NCBI RefSeq assembly: GCF_001540865.1 | Contig: NC_033628.1 | Span: forward strand, 11,753,249 to 11,817,248 | DNA: 64,000 bases | Reading direction: 5' to 3' | Source of the DNA: Ananas comosus | Taxonomy: Eukaryota > Streptophyta > Magnoliopsida > Poales > Bromeliaceae | Shown here: piece after piece, positions 38,050-49,463 of the stretch | How the letters are laid out: each line of letters starts with the position of its first letter | How positions within the stretch are numbered: the stretch's first letter is position 1 | The notes under the pieces: generated by a model | Databases searched by the model: none | Told to the model about the DNA's origin: nothing | What the model saw: only the letters and a program-made list of their open reading frames with translations | Position numbers and translations under genes: made by a program

Positions 38050-38175
38050 CACGTTACCGACCGTCCCCGACGCAAGTAGTAATGGTGGTTGAGTCTCGGG
38101 GTCCCGAATTCAAATGCTAATTGTTTCACATTTTCAGCTAAATTTATTTCTAAATGAAATAAATAAAATGGAAAA
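38050..38175 (+). mobile_element. SINE-like element, copy A
   Basis: Contains GGTGGTTGAGTCTCGGGGTC followed by CCGAATTCAAATGCTA and a tail TTTCTAAATGAAATAAATAA that match copy B at 38358. Edges are approximate. Confidence 0.6.
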
Positions 38176-38357
38176 CATATTATTTATCCCTCTCCTTTCT
38201 TATGTATTCATGACCACACGGTGATAGTTTTTTTTTCAAATGATCATTTTCATGTTTTTTTTTTTTTTCTTTTAGTGTTAAATCAAATGCAATAATTTTA
38301 TATCTGATAAAATACTATGCATATAATTTTTCTTAATCTTTCATTACTTATACATAA

Positions 38358-38515
38358 CGCTAACGAAAGGCTTGGTGGTTGGTATCCGAGAGCCAAGTTC
38401 GAATCCTAGTTAATTCACATTTCTAGCTAAGTTTATTTCTAAATGAAATAAATGAAACGGGTAGCGTGCTACCTATCTCTCAAACAAAAAAAATAAAAAA
38501 TAAAAAAAAATCAGT
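38358..38515 (+). mobile_element. tRNA-like SINE, best copy (B)
   Basis: Begins with a tRNA-like stretch GGCTTGGTGGTTGGTATCCG and a B-box-like AGTTCGAATCC at about 38395. The body follows (CATTTCTAGCTAAGTTTATT), then the tail GGGTAGCGTGCTACCTATCT and an A-rich end. About 155 bp. An internal polymerase III promoter and an A-rich 3' end are the hallmarks of SINEs. At least eight further full or partial copies are in the window, mostly reversed. Confidence 0.72.
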
Positions 38516-38649
38516 CTCTATCCAAAATAATTGACATAGTTTACAAAATAATTATTTTACCCTTATCCATTATATCATTACTTATGCCTTTTATTCATAA
38601 CTTCAAAATCAGTCGCTAAGTTTTTTATCAGTAAATTTCATTGTCACAC

Positions 38650-39050
38650 ATACATTACATGAATAATTTAAATTTAAAATTTAAAACTTTAAATCAAATT
38701 CAAGATCTGAATTTTAAATTTAAATTCGAATTCAAAATTTAACTTTAAAATTGTAAGTCGGTTTCAAATCTAAATTTGGATTTGAAATTTAAATTCAAAG
38801 TCACATTCTGAATTTGAATTTCAAAATGAAAGTTTGAAATTAAATATAAATTTAACTCAAAATCTAGATTTGAAAGTAAAATCAAGTACAAAATCTCAAT
38901 TTGAATTAGAAATTAAATTTGAATTAAAATTCCAATCCAAAACAAAACTTTAAATTTAAAATTTAAGCCCAAATTAATTTTAAATTTGGGCTAATCTAAG
39001 ATAAAAATCTAAATTGAAAATTGAATTAAAAAAAAAATCTAAGTGTAAAC
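38650..39050. repeat. Degenerate AT-rich word array
   Basis: About 400 bp built from variants of AAATTTAAATTTGAATTCAAA in alternating orientation. It looks like an old, diverged satellite or simple-sequence region. Confidence 0.6.
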
Positions 39051-39349
39051 TTTGAAACTATTTAGGATAAATTTGGCATTTTAAAATTCACTACTTTAAA
39101 CTAGTCTCCAACTAAATTCCGTGACATGAGAAAACGGGATTGACATTTATTATATAACTCGTTCCATTTGCAGGGTCTAAGTGATATTTTTAGAAGCAGT
39201 TGAGATATTTTTAAGATTTTGAGTGGTACCTACGAAATTATCCCTATACGTACGTATATAGATACGCTCTGTATATCGTATTTTTTTGTTAATATTGTTA
39301 GCAAGATTTTATTCTAATAAACTTTGCATGTATGTACATACAAATATAA

Positions 39350-39353
<4 letters not shown>

Positions 39354-39397
<44 letters not shown>

Positions 39398-39412
39398 TAT
39401 ACTTAAAAATAT
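39354..39412. repeat. TA microsatellite
   Basis: Long AT/TA dinucleotide run, then ACACAC and ATATAT. Confidence 0.9.
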
Positions 39413-39687
39413 AATAATTAGCGCTCTTTTTTTTCCCCCATTTTTTATTTGCGACCTTCGATTAGGGTGTAAATGGTACCATTCTTTTCTGATCTGGTGT
39501 TCTACTTCATAAGGATTTTTAGGGTTTTTTGGATTTCTTGGTTATCTCCCACAAAAATCGGAAGAAGAAGAAAAGGTAAAATTTTTATTCGAGATGATTA
39601 ATCTTGTTTTTTTCATACACAATCCTCAATTTATATGTTTTACAAATATTATGAATAATAATAATGTGATGTTTATATTTTTATTTA

Positions 39688-40221
39688 GGGAAAACTTTAA
39701 ATACCATCTATGTGGTTTTGTATTTTCCCACTTTATTACTCTGTAGTTTAAAGCGCATTACTTTCGTATTCTGTGATTTTAATTTTTTTCTTTTTATTAT
39801 CTTCTTCATTAAGTTTTTCATTAAATCAGTGACAAGGTTAAAATTAAAAGATACTAAAGTAAAAATCTGAAGTTTTTTTGTATATGATTTAATGAAAAGT
39901 TAATGAAGAGATGATGAAAAGAGAAAAATAAAACCATTGAGTCATTCGGTCTAAATGCTACATGAAGAACATAAGCCAGATGACGGGATGGGAAGATGAT
40001 GGAACAGGGAGACCTAGGATGTAGAAGATCATAACAAGTGATTTGGCAGATTTGGATTCCTATATATCCACTCATGTGGTACTTCATCATACGATTCATA
40101 TAAGATCCATCTGTCTAGATATCATCATATACATCTAGAAGTACTAAATTAATACACTTTAAAATATATAGTACTAAACTGAGAAAGTGTGAAACCACAT
40201 GGGTAGTATTTAAAGTTGACC
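39688..40221. mobile_element. Non-autonomous Mutator-like MITE, copy 2
   Basis: A 534-bp element with inverted ends (GGGAAAACTTTAAATACC at the left, the complement of GGTCAACTTTAAATACTACC at the right, each followed by ATGTGGTTT). It is flanked by a perfect 10-bp duplication TTTTTATTTA at 39678-39687 and 40222-40231. Internal words such as ATCTGAAGTTTTTTTGTATA match copy 1 at 8807-9394. No transposase frame. Confidence 0.92.
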
Positions 40222-40632
40222 TTTTTATTTATTACAAAATATTTTAATATCTTAAAACATTAATAACAATATTTCACATTGTTTTCATAACGTTTTACAT
40301 TTGAATTCAAGAATTAATTCAAAATATTGAACATTTTCGAGACATTTTTAAAGTAGAGAGTTAAAAATTTATGTAATCTTTTGTGTAATGGGATAATTAA
40401 GACATCTGTGCAAGGAGAGTATTTCTTGTGACATATAAGATCGCGAGAATATCGCAATAACAAAACAAAGTACTCTTACTACGGAAAACATCACTAGATA
40501 ACTTGTTTTGTCATCCAAACAGGCTCTTGCAGCCTATTCTAAATATTTTCTTATTTTCCCCAACTTGTTTCGTTAGTGTTACACATCGCTAACAGAATTT
40601 TAAACTTAAACTTTCGAGCTGAATCAGTGACA

Positions 40633-43600
40633 ATGTCGGGATCAGCATCGCCCTTCACGCGAGAAGGAACAAGTGCCAATAGACCTTGCCCGTCAGCCGC
40701 TTTATGTGAAAATCCTAAGTTGATTCGTATGCTGCGTAATCCCAGTGTGAATTTAGCTTGTATTAGTGATACTAGCGGTTCACCAGGATCTGCATTTAAT
40801 GCAGAGTCTTCGTCGGTACCGATCTGCAATGCCCATGGCAGCGATGTAGGTGGCGGGCCAGCCAATGTGGCCCCTAAAGAGTCTGTAAAGAGGAGGCGCG
40901 GAAGGCCGCGGAAATACGGATCGGATGGAACAGTAGCTTCCTTGTCAGCGAACATGGTTTCAGCACAAGAGGCGACTGACACGCCTGCTCAAAGTCAGAA
41001 GCGAGGAAGAGGACGACCGCCCGGTTCAGGAAGAAAGCAGCGGTTAGCACTGCTTGGTGAGCAAACTATTGCAGACTAGTTGCACCTCAGCAGCAACTCT
41101 TTCTGCTTTCTTCTTTCTTACTGTAATTCGCGTTATCTTGTTACTGATTGTGATTGACAGTACTTTTAAGTATTGATCTTTTCCTGCCAATATAGTTTCA
41201 GATCCAATAATTTTAGTGTTTAAATCGATCTAGGAGCTGGTGGTAAATATGTTTGAGTTCGCAACCTAGTTGGGAGAGCCCAGGTGGGGTGTCTCTCCTT
41301 GCTTTTGCCGAGTTTATCCAATTTGAGCTTACTTCGGTTACTTTATGCTCTGAATCCTTGAGAGATCAAAATTTGTGCCAAGGAAGTTGAATATTGTTGT
41401 AGTGTTACAGTGAATGTATGTACATTTCAAATCAAACAAGACATCAACGAGGCGTTCGCACAAGAAAGAAAACCAAATGATACATCTTTCGCATCTTCTC
41501 AAAATGGCCTTTCTAGTTATCTGAAGTATCAGTGTGCTGTTTGTTTTATTGCAATCTCCACCAACATCGAATTCTTTAAGTAACTATGTCGATCGACTGT
41601 CTCCATTGAGTAATGCTCTTCTTCTACAGGAGAATGGGTTGAAAGCTCAGCTGGAATAGGCTTCACTCCACATGTAATCACAGTTCCAAAAGGAGAGGTA
41701 TGACTTGATTTTTTTTTTTTCAATAAAAAAATTATTTATTTGTTTTTGGGCTTGAATACCAAGATAAGTTCATCTTGATCTTAGATTTCTCTAAATCCCT
41801 TCCCCATTAGCATTACAAACCAAGTGCATTAGCAGCTTCTCTAGTTACCAAGTTTCCAAATCTAAATCATCTGTATTTGTATTGTAATATATAATTACAC
41901 AGGGTGAGATTATACATCTGTACCTATACACCTTTAAATGGTTTCAGCTTATAATTCAGTGAAAAGATCTTAAATATTCTTACCAATCTTATTGTTTCCA
42001 TAATTCCAATGCATTGAACAAGTGCTGGATAGTGAGTTCGCATTTTCTCTTTCAACAAGGTGGAAATGTTTACTCAATTTTGTTTTTGATTAGGAGAATT
42101 TTGAATCAGCACTAGTTTTCGACAGTGTCGCAGAAAGGCAAAGCACAGGCATATATCATTGTATAAAACAATGGCTCTTTTCTTTTCCTGCAATATGGTG
42201 ATAATTTGCAGAATTGTGATTTTATCACGCAGGATATTGCATTGAAGATATCGCAATTCTCACAACAGAGTCGTAGAGCTATCTTTGTTATGTCAGCGAG
42301 TGGTTCCGTCGCCGAAGCGACTCTCCAGTGCCGAGAAGCCCCTAATCACGCTGCAACTTACGAGGTTTGATTTCATCTGTTGTTATCCTATATTTTTCAA
42401 TCCAACTTTTACGTTGTGCCAAACCGCCAACTATGACTTATCCCTGGTATTAATTTGTTTCAGAAATGTGTTGCTTGACATGTGCCCAGATGGTTGTTTT
42501 TTTGAAGAACCTTAGTTGTTTTGTTTCCTTTTAACGTCGCATTATTTACATTTACTATATTTAACCTCACACCTAGATGTTGGAGTGTTCAGAGAATGGA
42601 AGCAGAAAATTTCTGTCAGAATTACAGAAAACATAGTCAAATTGCAGAAGGAATTTTCTGGATGAATTGATTCGCAAGATACATAATAATGTAGATAAAC
42701 ATAAACATGCTTGTATATTTGTCAGTTTCTTCATAAGAACTTGTTCTAATAGCATTTTTGCAGGGTCCTTTCGACATACTTTTTTTATCAGGCTCCTATT
42801 TATCGACAGAGGAATCGCAAGCTACGACGGGGAGTTTAAGCATTTTTCTCACCTATTCTAATGGTATGTTGCTCGGCGGTCCTGTTCGTGGACCAATAAT
42901 AGCTGCGGCCCCTGTTCAGGTAGATGTTAAGCCCTACACTTTGAGATATTGCACAATACTCGATGTTTGTTATATTTTTCGTTGACTTAAATGGGCCAGT
43001 ATTCTGCCCTGTGACGGGAGGCCATGTTGAGTCGAGTCATATTCGAAATGGTGTGAGGCTTGGTCGATCGAGTCATATTCGAAGTAGCCTGAGGCTGGTT
43101 GGGCCAAGTCACAATCAAGATCCGTGGGCGCTATATCTGTACACTTTAAGTGAATTGGTTGTGTATTTCTAACCTTTTGGAATTAATGACTAGCGCAACG
43201 ATTCGACAAGTGGTATCAGAGTCAGAGGTCACGGGTTCGATTCTCGTTTGCTGTAAATATGTGCAGGTGCTGGAGAGGAGATTGTTGGCTTAAATGGGCC
43301 AGCATCCTGCCTTGTGACAGGAGGCCATGTTGGGCCGAGTTATATTCGAAATGGCGTGAGACTGGGTGGGTCGAGCCATGTTTGAAGTGGCGTCAGGTTG
43401 ATTAGGCCAAGTCACAATCGAGATTCGTGGGCGCTGTATCATTACGCTTTAAATAAATTGGTTGTGTATTTCTAACAGCTCGAGCTTTTAGGATTAATGG
43501 TTAGCGCCAACGATCTGACATTTTCATGTTCTTACATGTGTAGAGAACCGAATGAACAAAAACTAATCCTCGGTCGCATATTCATAGTTTTTCCTTGCAG

Positions 43601-43854
43601 TAGCATAAGATCAAGAGTTTGTGACTAAACATATTACTTAATCCTTGTAGCTTATTGTTGGAAGCTTCATTTATGGCGGAACGAGGATGAAGGAGAAAGG
43701 AAAAGGCAAGCAGGCAGCAGGTTCTGAGTTTGTGGGAGACAGTTCAAGAACAGCATTCAGTACAGTTCCTCCTAAAAATTTTGCTCATTCAAGAGAGGGC
43801 TGGTCTAATCTTAAGCACACTGGTAACATTGGAATCAACTCGACTCGCGGATAG
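40633..43854 (+). CDS. AT-hook nuclear-localised (AHL) protein with PPC domain, five exons
   Basis: AHL proteins bind AT-rich DNA and regulate transcription and chromatin in the nucleus. Exons 40633-41056, 41630-41697, 42233-42364, 42764-42919, 43651-43854; 984 bp, 327 residues, phases consistent. Two AT-hooks: RRRGRPRKYG at about residues 87-96 and RGRGRPPGSG at about 124-133, the two-hook arrangement of intron-containing AHLs. The PPC (DUF296) domain spans about 145-275: GFTPHVITVPKGED, ISQFSQQSRRAIFVMSASGS, ATLQ, GPFDILFLSGSYL, GGPVRGPIIAAAPVQLIVGSF. The C-terminal tail is basic then Ser-rich. The start is the ATG at 40633, after upstream stops. Intron 4 carries a complete TRIM retrotransposon (42981-43520), and an LTR element starts about 50 bp after the stop, so the transcript end may lie in an LTR. 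Confidence 0.95.
42981..43520 (+). mobile_element. TRIM-type miniature LTR retrotransposon in AHL intron 4
   Basis: Two diverged direct repeats, 42981-43208 and about 43284-43520, both reading GTTG.CTTAAATGGGCCAG at the start and ending GACA. The left LTR is followed after two bases by TGGTATCAGAGTC at 43211, a primer-binding site for initiator Met tRNA. A purine-rich GGAGAGGAGAT precedes the right LTR. TTTTC flanks both ends (42976-42980 and 43521-43525) as a 5-bp target duplication. The inner part is only about 75 bp, without coding capacity, as expected for a TRIM. LTR divergence suggests an old insertion. Confidence 0.92.
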
Positions 43855-43902
43855 AGATCTTCAGATTTTGGCAGACATTTTCATATCCCCACCTGATGCT
43901 GC

Positions 43903-46007
43903 TGATGCAGAACTGGCATGAACCAGTGTTGATTGGATTAAATCATCACTTTTTAATTTAATTAGATTAGTGGAGCATATCTTTCAGTTAGTTCAATGAG
44001 AATTTTTTTTTTTTTTAGTTGGTCGTATAGGATAAGACCAAACCCGAAGTTGGTGATGTGTATCTAAAGTTGATGGTAGTATAAATAAGATGTAGACCTT
44101 CGTTGTATGGAGAAGACGATGATGTTAATAAATTAATAAAGATGATTCAGAGCTTTGGTGCAGGAGCAATCTTTTTCCTTCGCGAATGCGTCGTTCTGAA
44201 GTGAGTCCAGTTCCGATGTGAGTTCGGTTCAAAAGTGAGTGCTAATTTTCTTTTCTAATTTTTTTTCTATTTTTGTTGAATTTTTCTATTTTCTTTAATT
44301 TTTTTAATTACGAAAATTTCTAAAAAATGTATTTAAAAAACTTTCAAATTTTCAAAAAGCTTTCAAAATCATAAATTATATTTTGGAGTCCTCTAAAAAC
44401 GTAGGACCCTAATCCCGTCCTACATCAGCTTTGGTATCAAAGCTTTGACGATTTTATTTCGTCAAAAGTTTTGAGCTTACAGAAGAAAATAAGATAAAAA
44501 TTTTAAAAAAAAGTGAGTAAAAGTATTATAAAAAAAAGAGTGGAGTGACAAAAAAAAAAAAAGGTTGAAAGAAAAGTGTCTGGGAAAAAAAATGGAGATG
44601 GTGTAAAAGAAAAAAAAAAAAGAAAAAAAGAAAAAAAGGGGAAAAATATCATGAATGTAAAAAAATGTCTTAAATTTTTTTTTCAAAAGTATGGTAGAAG
44701 AAAAGGAATTCATATTGAGTTATTGAAAAAAATATGTGAGATGACAAGAATCAAGTTTGATGAATGGTTGTACGATCAGAGGTCATATTTTGAGAGGAAA
44801 AAAAATGATATTCGAATGGAAACACTAGATGACTTGAGATGGTGGTATAGACAAAACCAAATATCACATAATATTTTTAGAGGAAGAAGATTGAAGGTTG
44901 AAAGATATTGAAAATGGTGCTAAAATTGCTGAAGATAATTTTCGATGAATGGGTAAGGTCAGATATGAGTATCAATTAATCCAACTGAAAGTTCAACTGG
45001 AGAACCTAATTCTCAACAGAGTACGCCACCTATAGCACAGTTGGGAGTCGACAATTCTGATTCGGTTCCATCTATACCATCTGATTGCAAAAAAGTTCTA
45101 GATTTGATTGAGTTATTCTTGTTGCCCAAGCAATATGAGTTCACTACACTAGAGCTTCAGATTGCATCGAAAGCATCTTTCTTATTGGCATCAAACCTAA
45201 CAAAATCTCATGAATTTATCGGTTATTCTTCCTACTTCAATACCAAACCAAAAACTCAAATGATACAAGCGGTTCGACATGCAAGCATTAGACTGCATCA
45301 CTTTATTCTGTATGCTTAGTTGTTTTCTATCTTCTTACAAATCCAATTAATCTCGAGAACGAGATCCTGCGCAGCGGAAGCGAATGATGCAGAATAGATA
45401 TAAACCAATGTTGATCGGATTAAATCGATTTAGTTCATCGTTTTTTAACTTAAAGATTAGATTAGTTTAGCATATCTTTCCGTTAGTTAAATAAGAATTA
45501 TTGTTTAGTTAATCTTTAAATAAGATTGTTTTAGTTGGTCATATGGGATAAGATCAGATCCGAAGTTGATTATGTGTATCTAAGACTAATGATAGTATAA
45601 ATAAGATGTAGATCTTTATTGTCCAAAAAATTAATGAAGATAATTCGGAGCTTTGGCGCACAAGCAAATCTTTTTTCTTTTGCAAATGCGTCGTCCTATA
45701 GTGAGTCGAGTCCCGAAGTGTCCCGAAGTGAGTTCTGTTCTATAGTGAGTCATGATTATCTTTTGCAAATGCGTCGTCCTATAGTGAGTCGAGTCCCGAA
45801 GTGTCCCGAAGTGAGTTATGTTCTATAGCGAGTCATGATTATCTTTTCTATTTTTTTTTCTTTTTTTATTTTATTTAAATTTTTTTAATTACAAAAAATT
45901 CTAAAAAAGTATTTCAAAAACTTTCAAATTTTTAAAAAATTTTTAAATTCATAAATTATATTTTTGAGCCCTCTAAAAATGTAGGATCCTAATTCCATCC
46001 TACATCA
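43903..46007 (+). mobile_element. Small non-autonomous LTR retrotransposon
   Basis: Two direct repeats of about 500-620 bp (43903-44427 and 45385-46007) share TGATGCAGAA, TGTTGATNGGATTAAATC, TATAAATAAGATGTAGA and the end CCTACATCA. A Met-type primer site TTGGTATCAAAGC starts just after the left LTR (44428-44442). The 1-kb inside has no gag or pol domain. GATGC occurs at 43904-43908 and right after the right LTR (46008-46012), so the left edge may be a few bases off. The right LTR has an inner duplication of about 80 bp (CAAATGCGTCGTCCTATAGT at about 45684 and 45764). Confidence 0.85.
44576..45319 (+). other. Two short open frames inside the LTR element
   Basis: Frames at 44576-44911 (Lys-rich start, then IKFDEWLYDQRSYFERKKND and LRWWYRQN) and 45041-45319 (DCKKVLDLIELFLLP, QIASKASFLLASNL). 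They are not recognisable gag or pol domains. They could be captured host sequence or eroded element genes; I do not recognise them. Confidence 0.3.
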
Positions 46008-46903
46008 GATGCAAACCGAGGGGTTACTAAATCAAAATTTTCAATTTCATCACCACCTCAGGTGAAGCATGTGATAGAAAGAATTATTAGGGTAGCACAG
46101 TATACACGATGTAGCCTTCAATTTTTCTCAGTAGTTTTGTGACTATGTTGACACATATATTTATAATTCTTTTTTTTCCTTTGCTTGGATATAAGCTAAT
46201 TTTATACATGAGTAATACTATATACCTACAAACAAATTTTACTGATGCTTTACAGCAAAATTGGTGAACAATTATAAATCACAAGAAGGCAAGCATGATT
46301 TATAATTTCAAAGTTGAAATCCAATCATTAACTTGTAGAGTTTGTAAGATATTATACGATTTATTTGTAAGCAAACATTTTCCTTTTATACATACAAGAG
46401 TTGAACAGAATTTGGATGCAGAAAGTCATCAGTGCAGTGCACAGCTGAACATTCTAAAGTCTAACATCAAGTACTCATCTAATCTTGCTGCACTGCTGAA
46501 AATAAAATGAACATGCCACAAAATTTGTTCCTTTCGCTACCTCTAGTGGAAGCAATTCATCATATCACCTCACCACATTAAGCATCACATCTTTTAAGGT
46601 GTTGGAAACTAGAAGACCCACTCACCCACAGACAAGCAGATGCAAGCTACAATGTTGATATAGAACAGCTTAAAAGCAACAAAATTAGGTAAAGATGAAC
46701 TCTGCATTTTAAACACTAACATCCAATACACAACCATGACAACTGATTGCAAAGCAAACAAAGCATACAGTAAACAAACATCACGATCACTACATTTATT
46801 CTCGACAAAACAGAAAAGAGTGTACAATTATACTTCTCAACACAGTCTTATTGCAGATATATTAAGGCCAAATGGACAGACCGCAACACCTGGTTGAGAG
46901 TGC
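46008..46903. other. Spacer between the LTR element and GPX
   Basis: AT-rich sequence that includes the GPX 3' UTR at its right side (about 46550-46903). No gene is seen. Confidence 0.55.
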
Positions 46904-49397
46904 TTACGAAATTCCAAGCAGCTTCTTGATGTCTTTCTGCAAGCGGACACAAAAGCGTTTTTAACAGTCTTATCACTCAGAAGTGAAGCTGAAAACAATG
47001 TCGGACTAAACTAATTTTACCTCAATGCTCAGTGGGGAGGTGGTTGGGGCATAGCGGTCAACGACGTTGCCGTCCTTGTCCACCAAGAACTTGGAGAAGT
47101 TCCACTTTATGCTGTTTCCAAAGAGACTGCCTTTGCTGGACTTGAGAAACTTGTATAGAGGGGCCGTATTGTCCCCATTCACATCAACCTGAGCCAAAAA
47201 TAGCAAAACACAAAAAAAGGTACAAGTTAAAGGGCATTGTTGATCTCATAAGCATGATAAACAAACTAGTATTAACTAGTAGATATGATTTGATGCCATA
47301 TGCTGAAGAGTAAGAAGCTATTAAGGGCCATGTTGTGTTTTGTGTGGACAAAGTTTCACATCTCCCCCTTGAACTCGGCAGCTTCAGGCTTAAACATTAA
47401 ACAGTTGCAAAATGGTTTATTTCGTAGTACAACTCAACAGCTTTCAGATATCAAAAGATCTACAAGTTTCTGGACCAGCACTGAAACTTAATTATACGTG
47501 TGAAGCGCCTCATAGATTGGAAAACACAAACACATACCCATGCAAACATACAAGAAAGTGAAGGAGAAGCAATGAAGATAGCAGGGAGAAGCCACGACTA
47601 TCAACATATAAGCATCCTTTTTTTGCCCAGATGATTTGTAGTAGTATATTTTTTCATCTTATGAAATAGCTTATTTAAGTGTAACAATGACATATGACAT
47701 GACCAATGCAATGAAACTCGATAGTTTGATTAGAGATTACCTTGTCGAATATTGGGTATTCAGCCTTAAAGCGAGTGCAAGCAAATTCGACAATCTCCTC
47801 ATTGCTTCCAGGTTCTTGTCCACCGAACTGATTGCACGGAAATGCTAGAATCTCAAATCCTGCATCATGCATTGTACTACGTAAATTGAAAATAATAATG
47901 AGTTCGACAGAAAATCGATGTGAAACAAAAAATGACACCATTAGAAGTGATACATTCTATGATTACTCAATTTGAAAGTACATACACAGTCTTAAGTACA
48001 AACCTTGTACTCATACGAACTAACAAAGAGTAACAGCTCCTAAATAATTAGTTCAAAAGAGAAATTAAGGATAATACAGCTCTAACATATGATGTAAATG
48101 TTCCAAGACCTACAAGAATGTGAGGACAAATGCATGATGTATAAATCATGAGAGAAGAACTAGAAGAACAAATTAGATTCAAACAAAAACTAGAAAAGAG
48201 AAGGCGACAAATTGATGTATACCCTGATCCTTGTACTTCTCATACAACTGACTCAGCTCCGTATAGTTCGAATTGGTCAATCCACTGAAACAAGAATTTA
48301 CAGATGAGTCAGAACATGATAACATATGCATCTACAATAAGTTTAAAAACAATAATAATAAGTTATAAAAACAGAAAGAAAAACTTCAATAAGCTGGCCC
48401 AAGTTAGGTTAAAAGCACCGGCTTTCATATTTTGGAAGGCTCAAAAAATCCAAAAGTGCTTTTAATCTTTCTGTCTTCCAATGCTATAAAATTATGTGAG
48501 AACCTCTACCAGAAAAGCAAGTAGCTACATACATTCTGCAGTTCCCATCATAATCACAGTATTAGAGGAAAGATTGAAAGCACTTTATAAAAAAAAAAAA
48601 AATTTGGCCACAATAAGATCCCAAACTAAGCCTAAGAAAGTTAATATGGAATGTTTTTATATCCAAATTATGCAAGAAAAAAAAAAAAAAGCAAAATAAG
48701 AAAAAGGTGTACCATTGTGATGCAACATTCACAATCAACAGAACCTTCCCCTTGTAAATGCTGAGGTCCACATCATTTCCTCTGGCATCCTGCAAGAAAA
48801 CTATTACTCATCACATCCTCGCAAATAAGGAATTGTATAACTTCAAAAAACATAATTTTTTCCCACCCGAAAATAAAAAAATTCCCTACCCTAATTTTCC
48901 AAAGATGACAAATTTAGCATATAAATATCAAAATCTTGCCGAATAATAACCAGATCACAGAAAAGCACCTCAAACCTAGAAAGGAAGAACGAGAGCATCG
49001 ATTCGAATCAAATCGAGCAACATATCACCAACAAGATCCGCTCTTTTCAAATACCCCAATCACCAAATCACCCAGAAACCATCGAATCGAATTAACCACG
49101 AAAACAGAACAAATCCACGGCGACCGAGGAGCAAGAGGGAGAGGAACCAACCTTGACGGTGAAATCGTGGACCGAGGTCGCGGACGCGCTGGCCATGGAG
49201 GACGCGAAGCGAACTGGGCGAAGAGAAGGGCCTCTCGAACGGATCAAAAGCGCTTTTGGGGAACGCAAAGGGGAAAAGGAGGAGGGGGTTTTGGGGAGAT
49301 GGAGGAGAGATGCGGAGGAGATGCTTCTTCGTAGTATTAAACTCCCGAGAAAGCGAGAGGAGCCGCGAGAGAGGGCGATGCGAGGAGAGTAGAGCAT
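46904..49397 (-). CDS. GPX: Glutathione peroxidase (phospholipid hydroperoxide type), six exons
   Basis: Plant GPX, a thioredoxin-dependent thiol peroxidase reducing lipid and hydrogen peroxides. Exons in reading order: 49397-49152, 48789-48713, 48284-48223, 47859-47741, 47188-47021, 46936-46904; 705 bp, 234 residues. The catalytic Cys (about residue 108) is split by an intron: exon 2 ends CAA TG and exon 3 starts T GGA, giving [16 protein letters not shown]. The second Cys is in [13 protein letters not shown], the resolving Cys in [13 protein letters not shown], and the active-site Trp in [11 protein letters not shown]. The C-terminus is [10 protein letters not shown]. The first 67 residues are rich in Arg, Ser and Leu, like an organelle transit peptide. 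A second in-frame ATG at 49196 ([12 protein letters not shown]) would give a 167-residue cytosolic form. Confidence 0.96.
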
Positions 49398-49462
49398 ACG
49401 CCTTTTGTGGAATTAGGGCCCTCGAATTCGTTATTTATAGATTGAAAAAAAAAAAAAAAAAA

Positions 49463-49463
49463 N
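49463..49463. other. Undetermined base (N) after an A run
   Basis: A single N stands between a run of A and a run of T upstream of the GPX start. It is likely a sequencing or assembly uncertainty in a homopolymer. Confidence 0.9.

Larger units (their letters stand above)
36689..39677. other. Spacer between the DUF3527 gene and the MITE
   Basis: Holds the DUF3527 3' UTR, two SINE copies (near 38050 and 38358), a degenerate AT-rich array of AAATTTGAATT-like words at about 38650-39050, and a TA microsatellite at about 39354-39412. No gene is seen. Confidence 0.6.

Noticed and set aside
38395..38405. Candidate tRNA gene from the GTTCGAATCC box
   Set aside because: No full cloverleaf can be drawn, and the same unit recurs with an A-rich tail, so it is SINE-like.
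44477..44713. Phe-rich and Lys-rich frames near 44.5-44.7 kb
   Set aside because: Low-complexity translation of A/T runs in the LTR element.
48562..48795. GPX active-site Cys seemingly replaced by Trp (VASQW)
   Set aside because: The codon is split by an intron; TG plus the first T of the next exon gives Cys, so the active site is intact.
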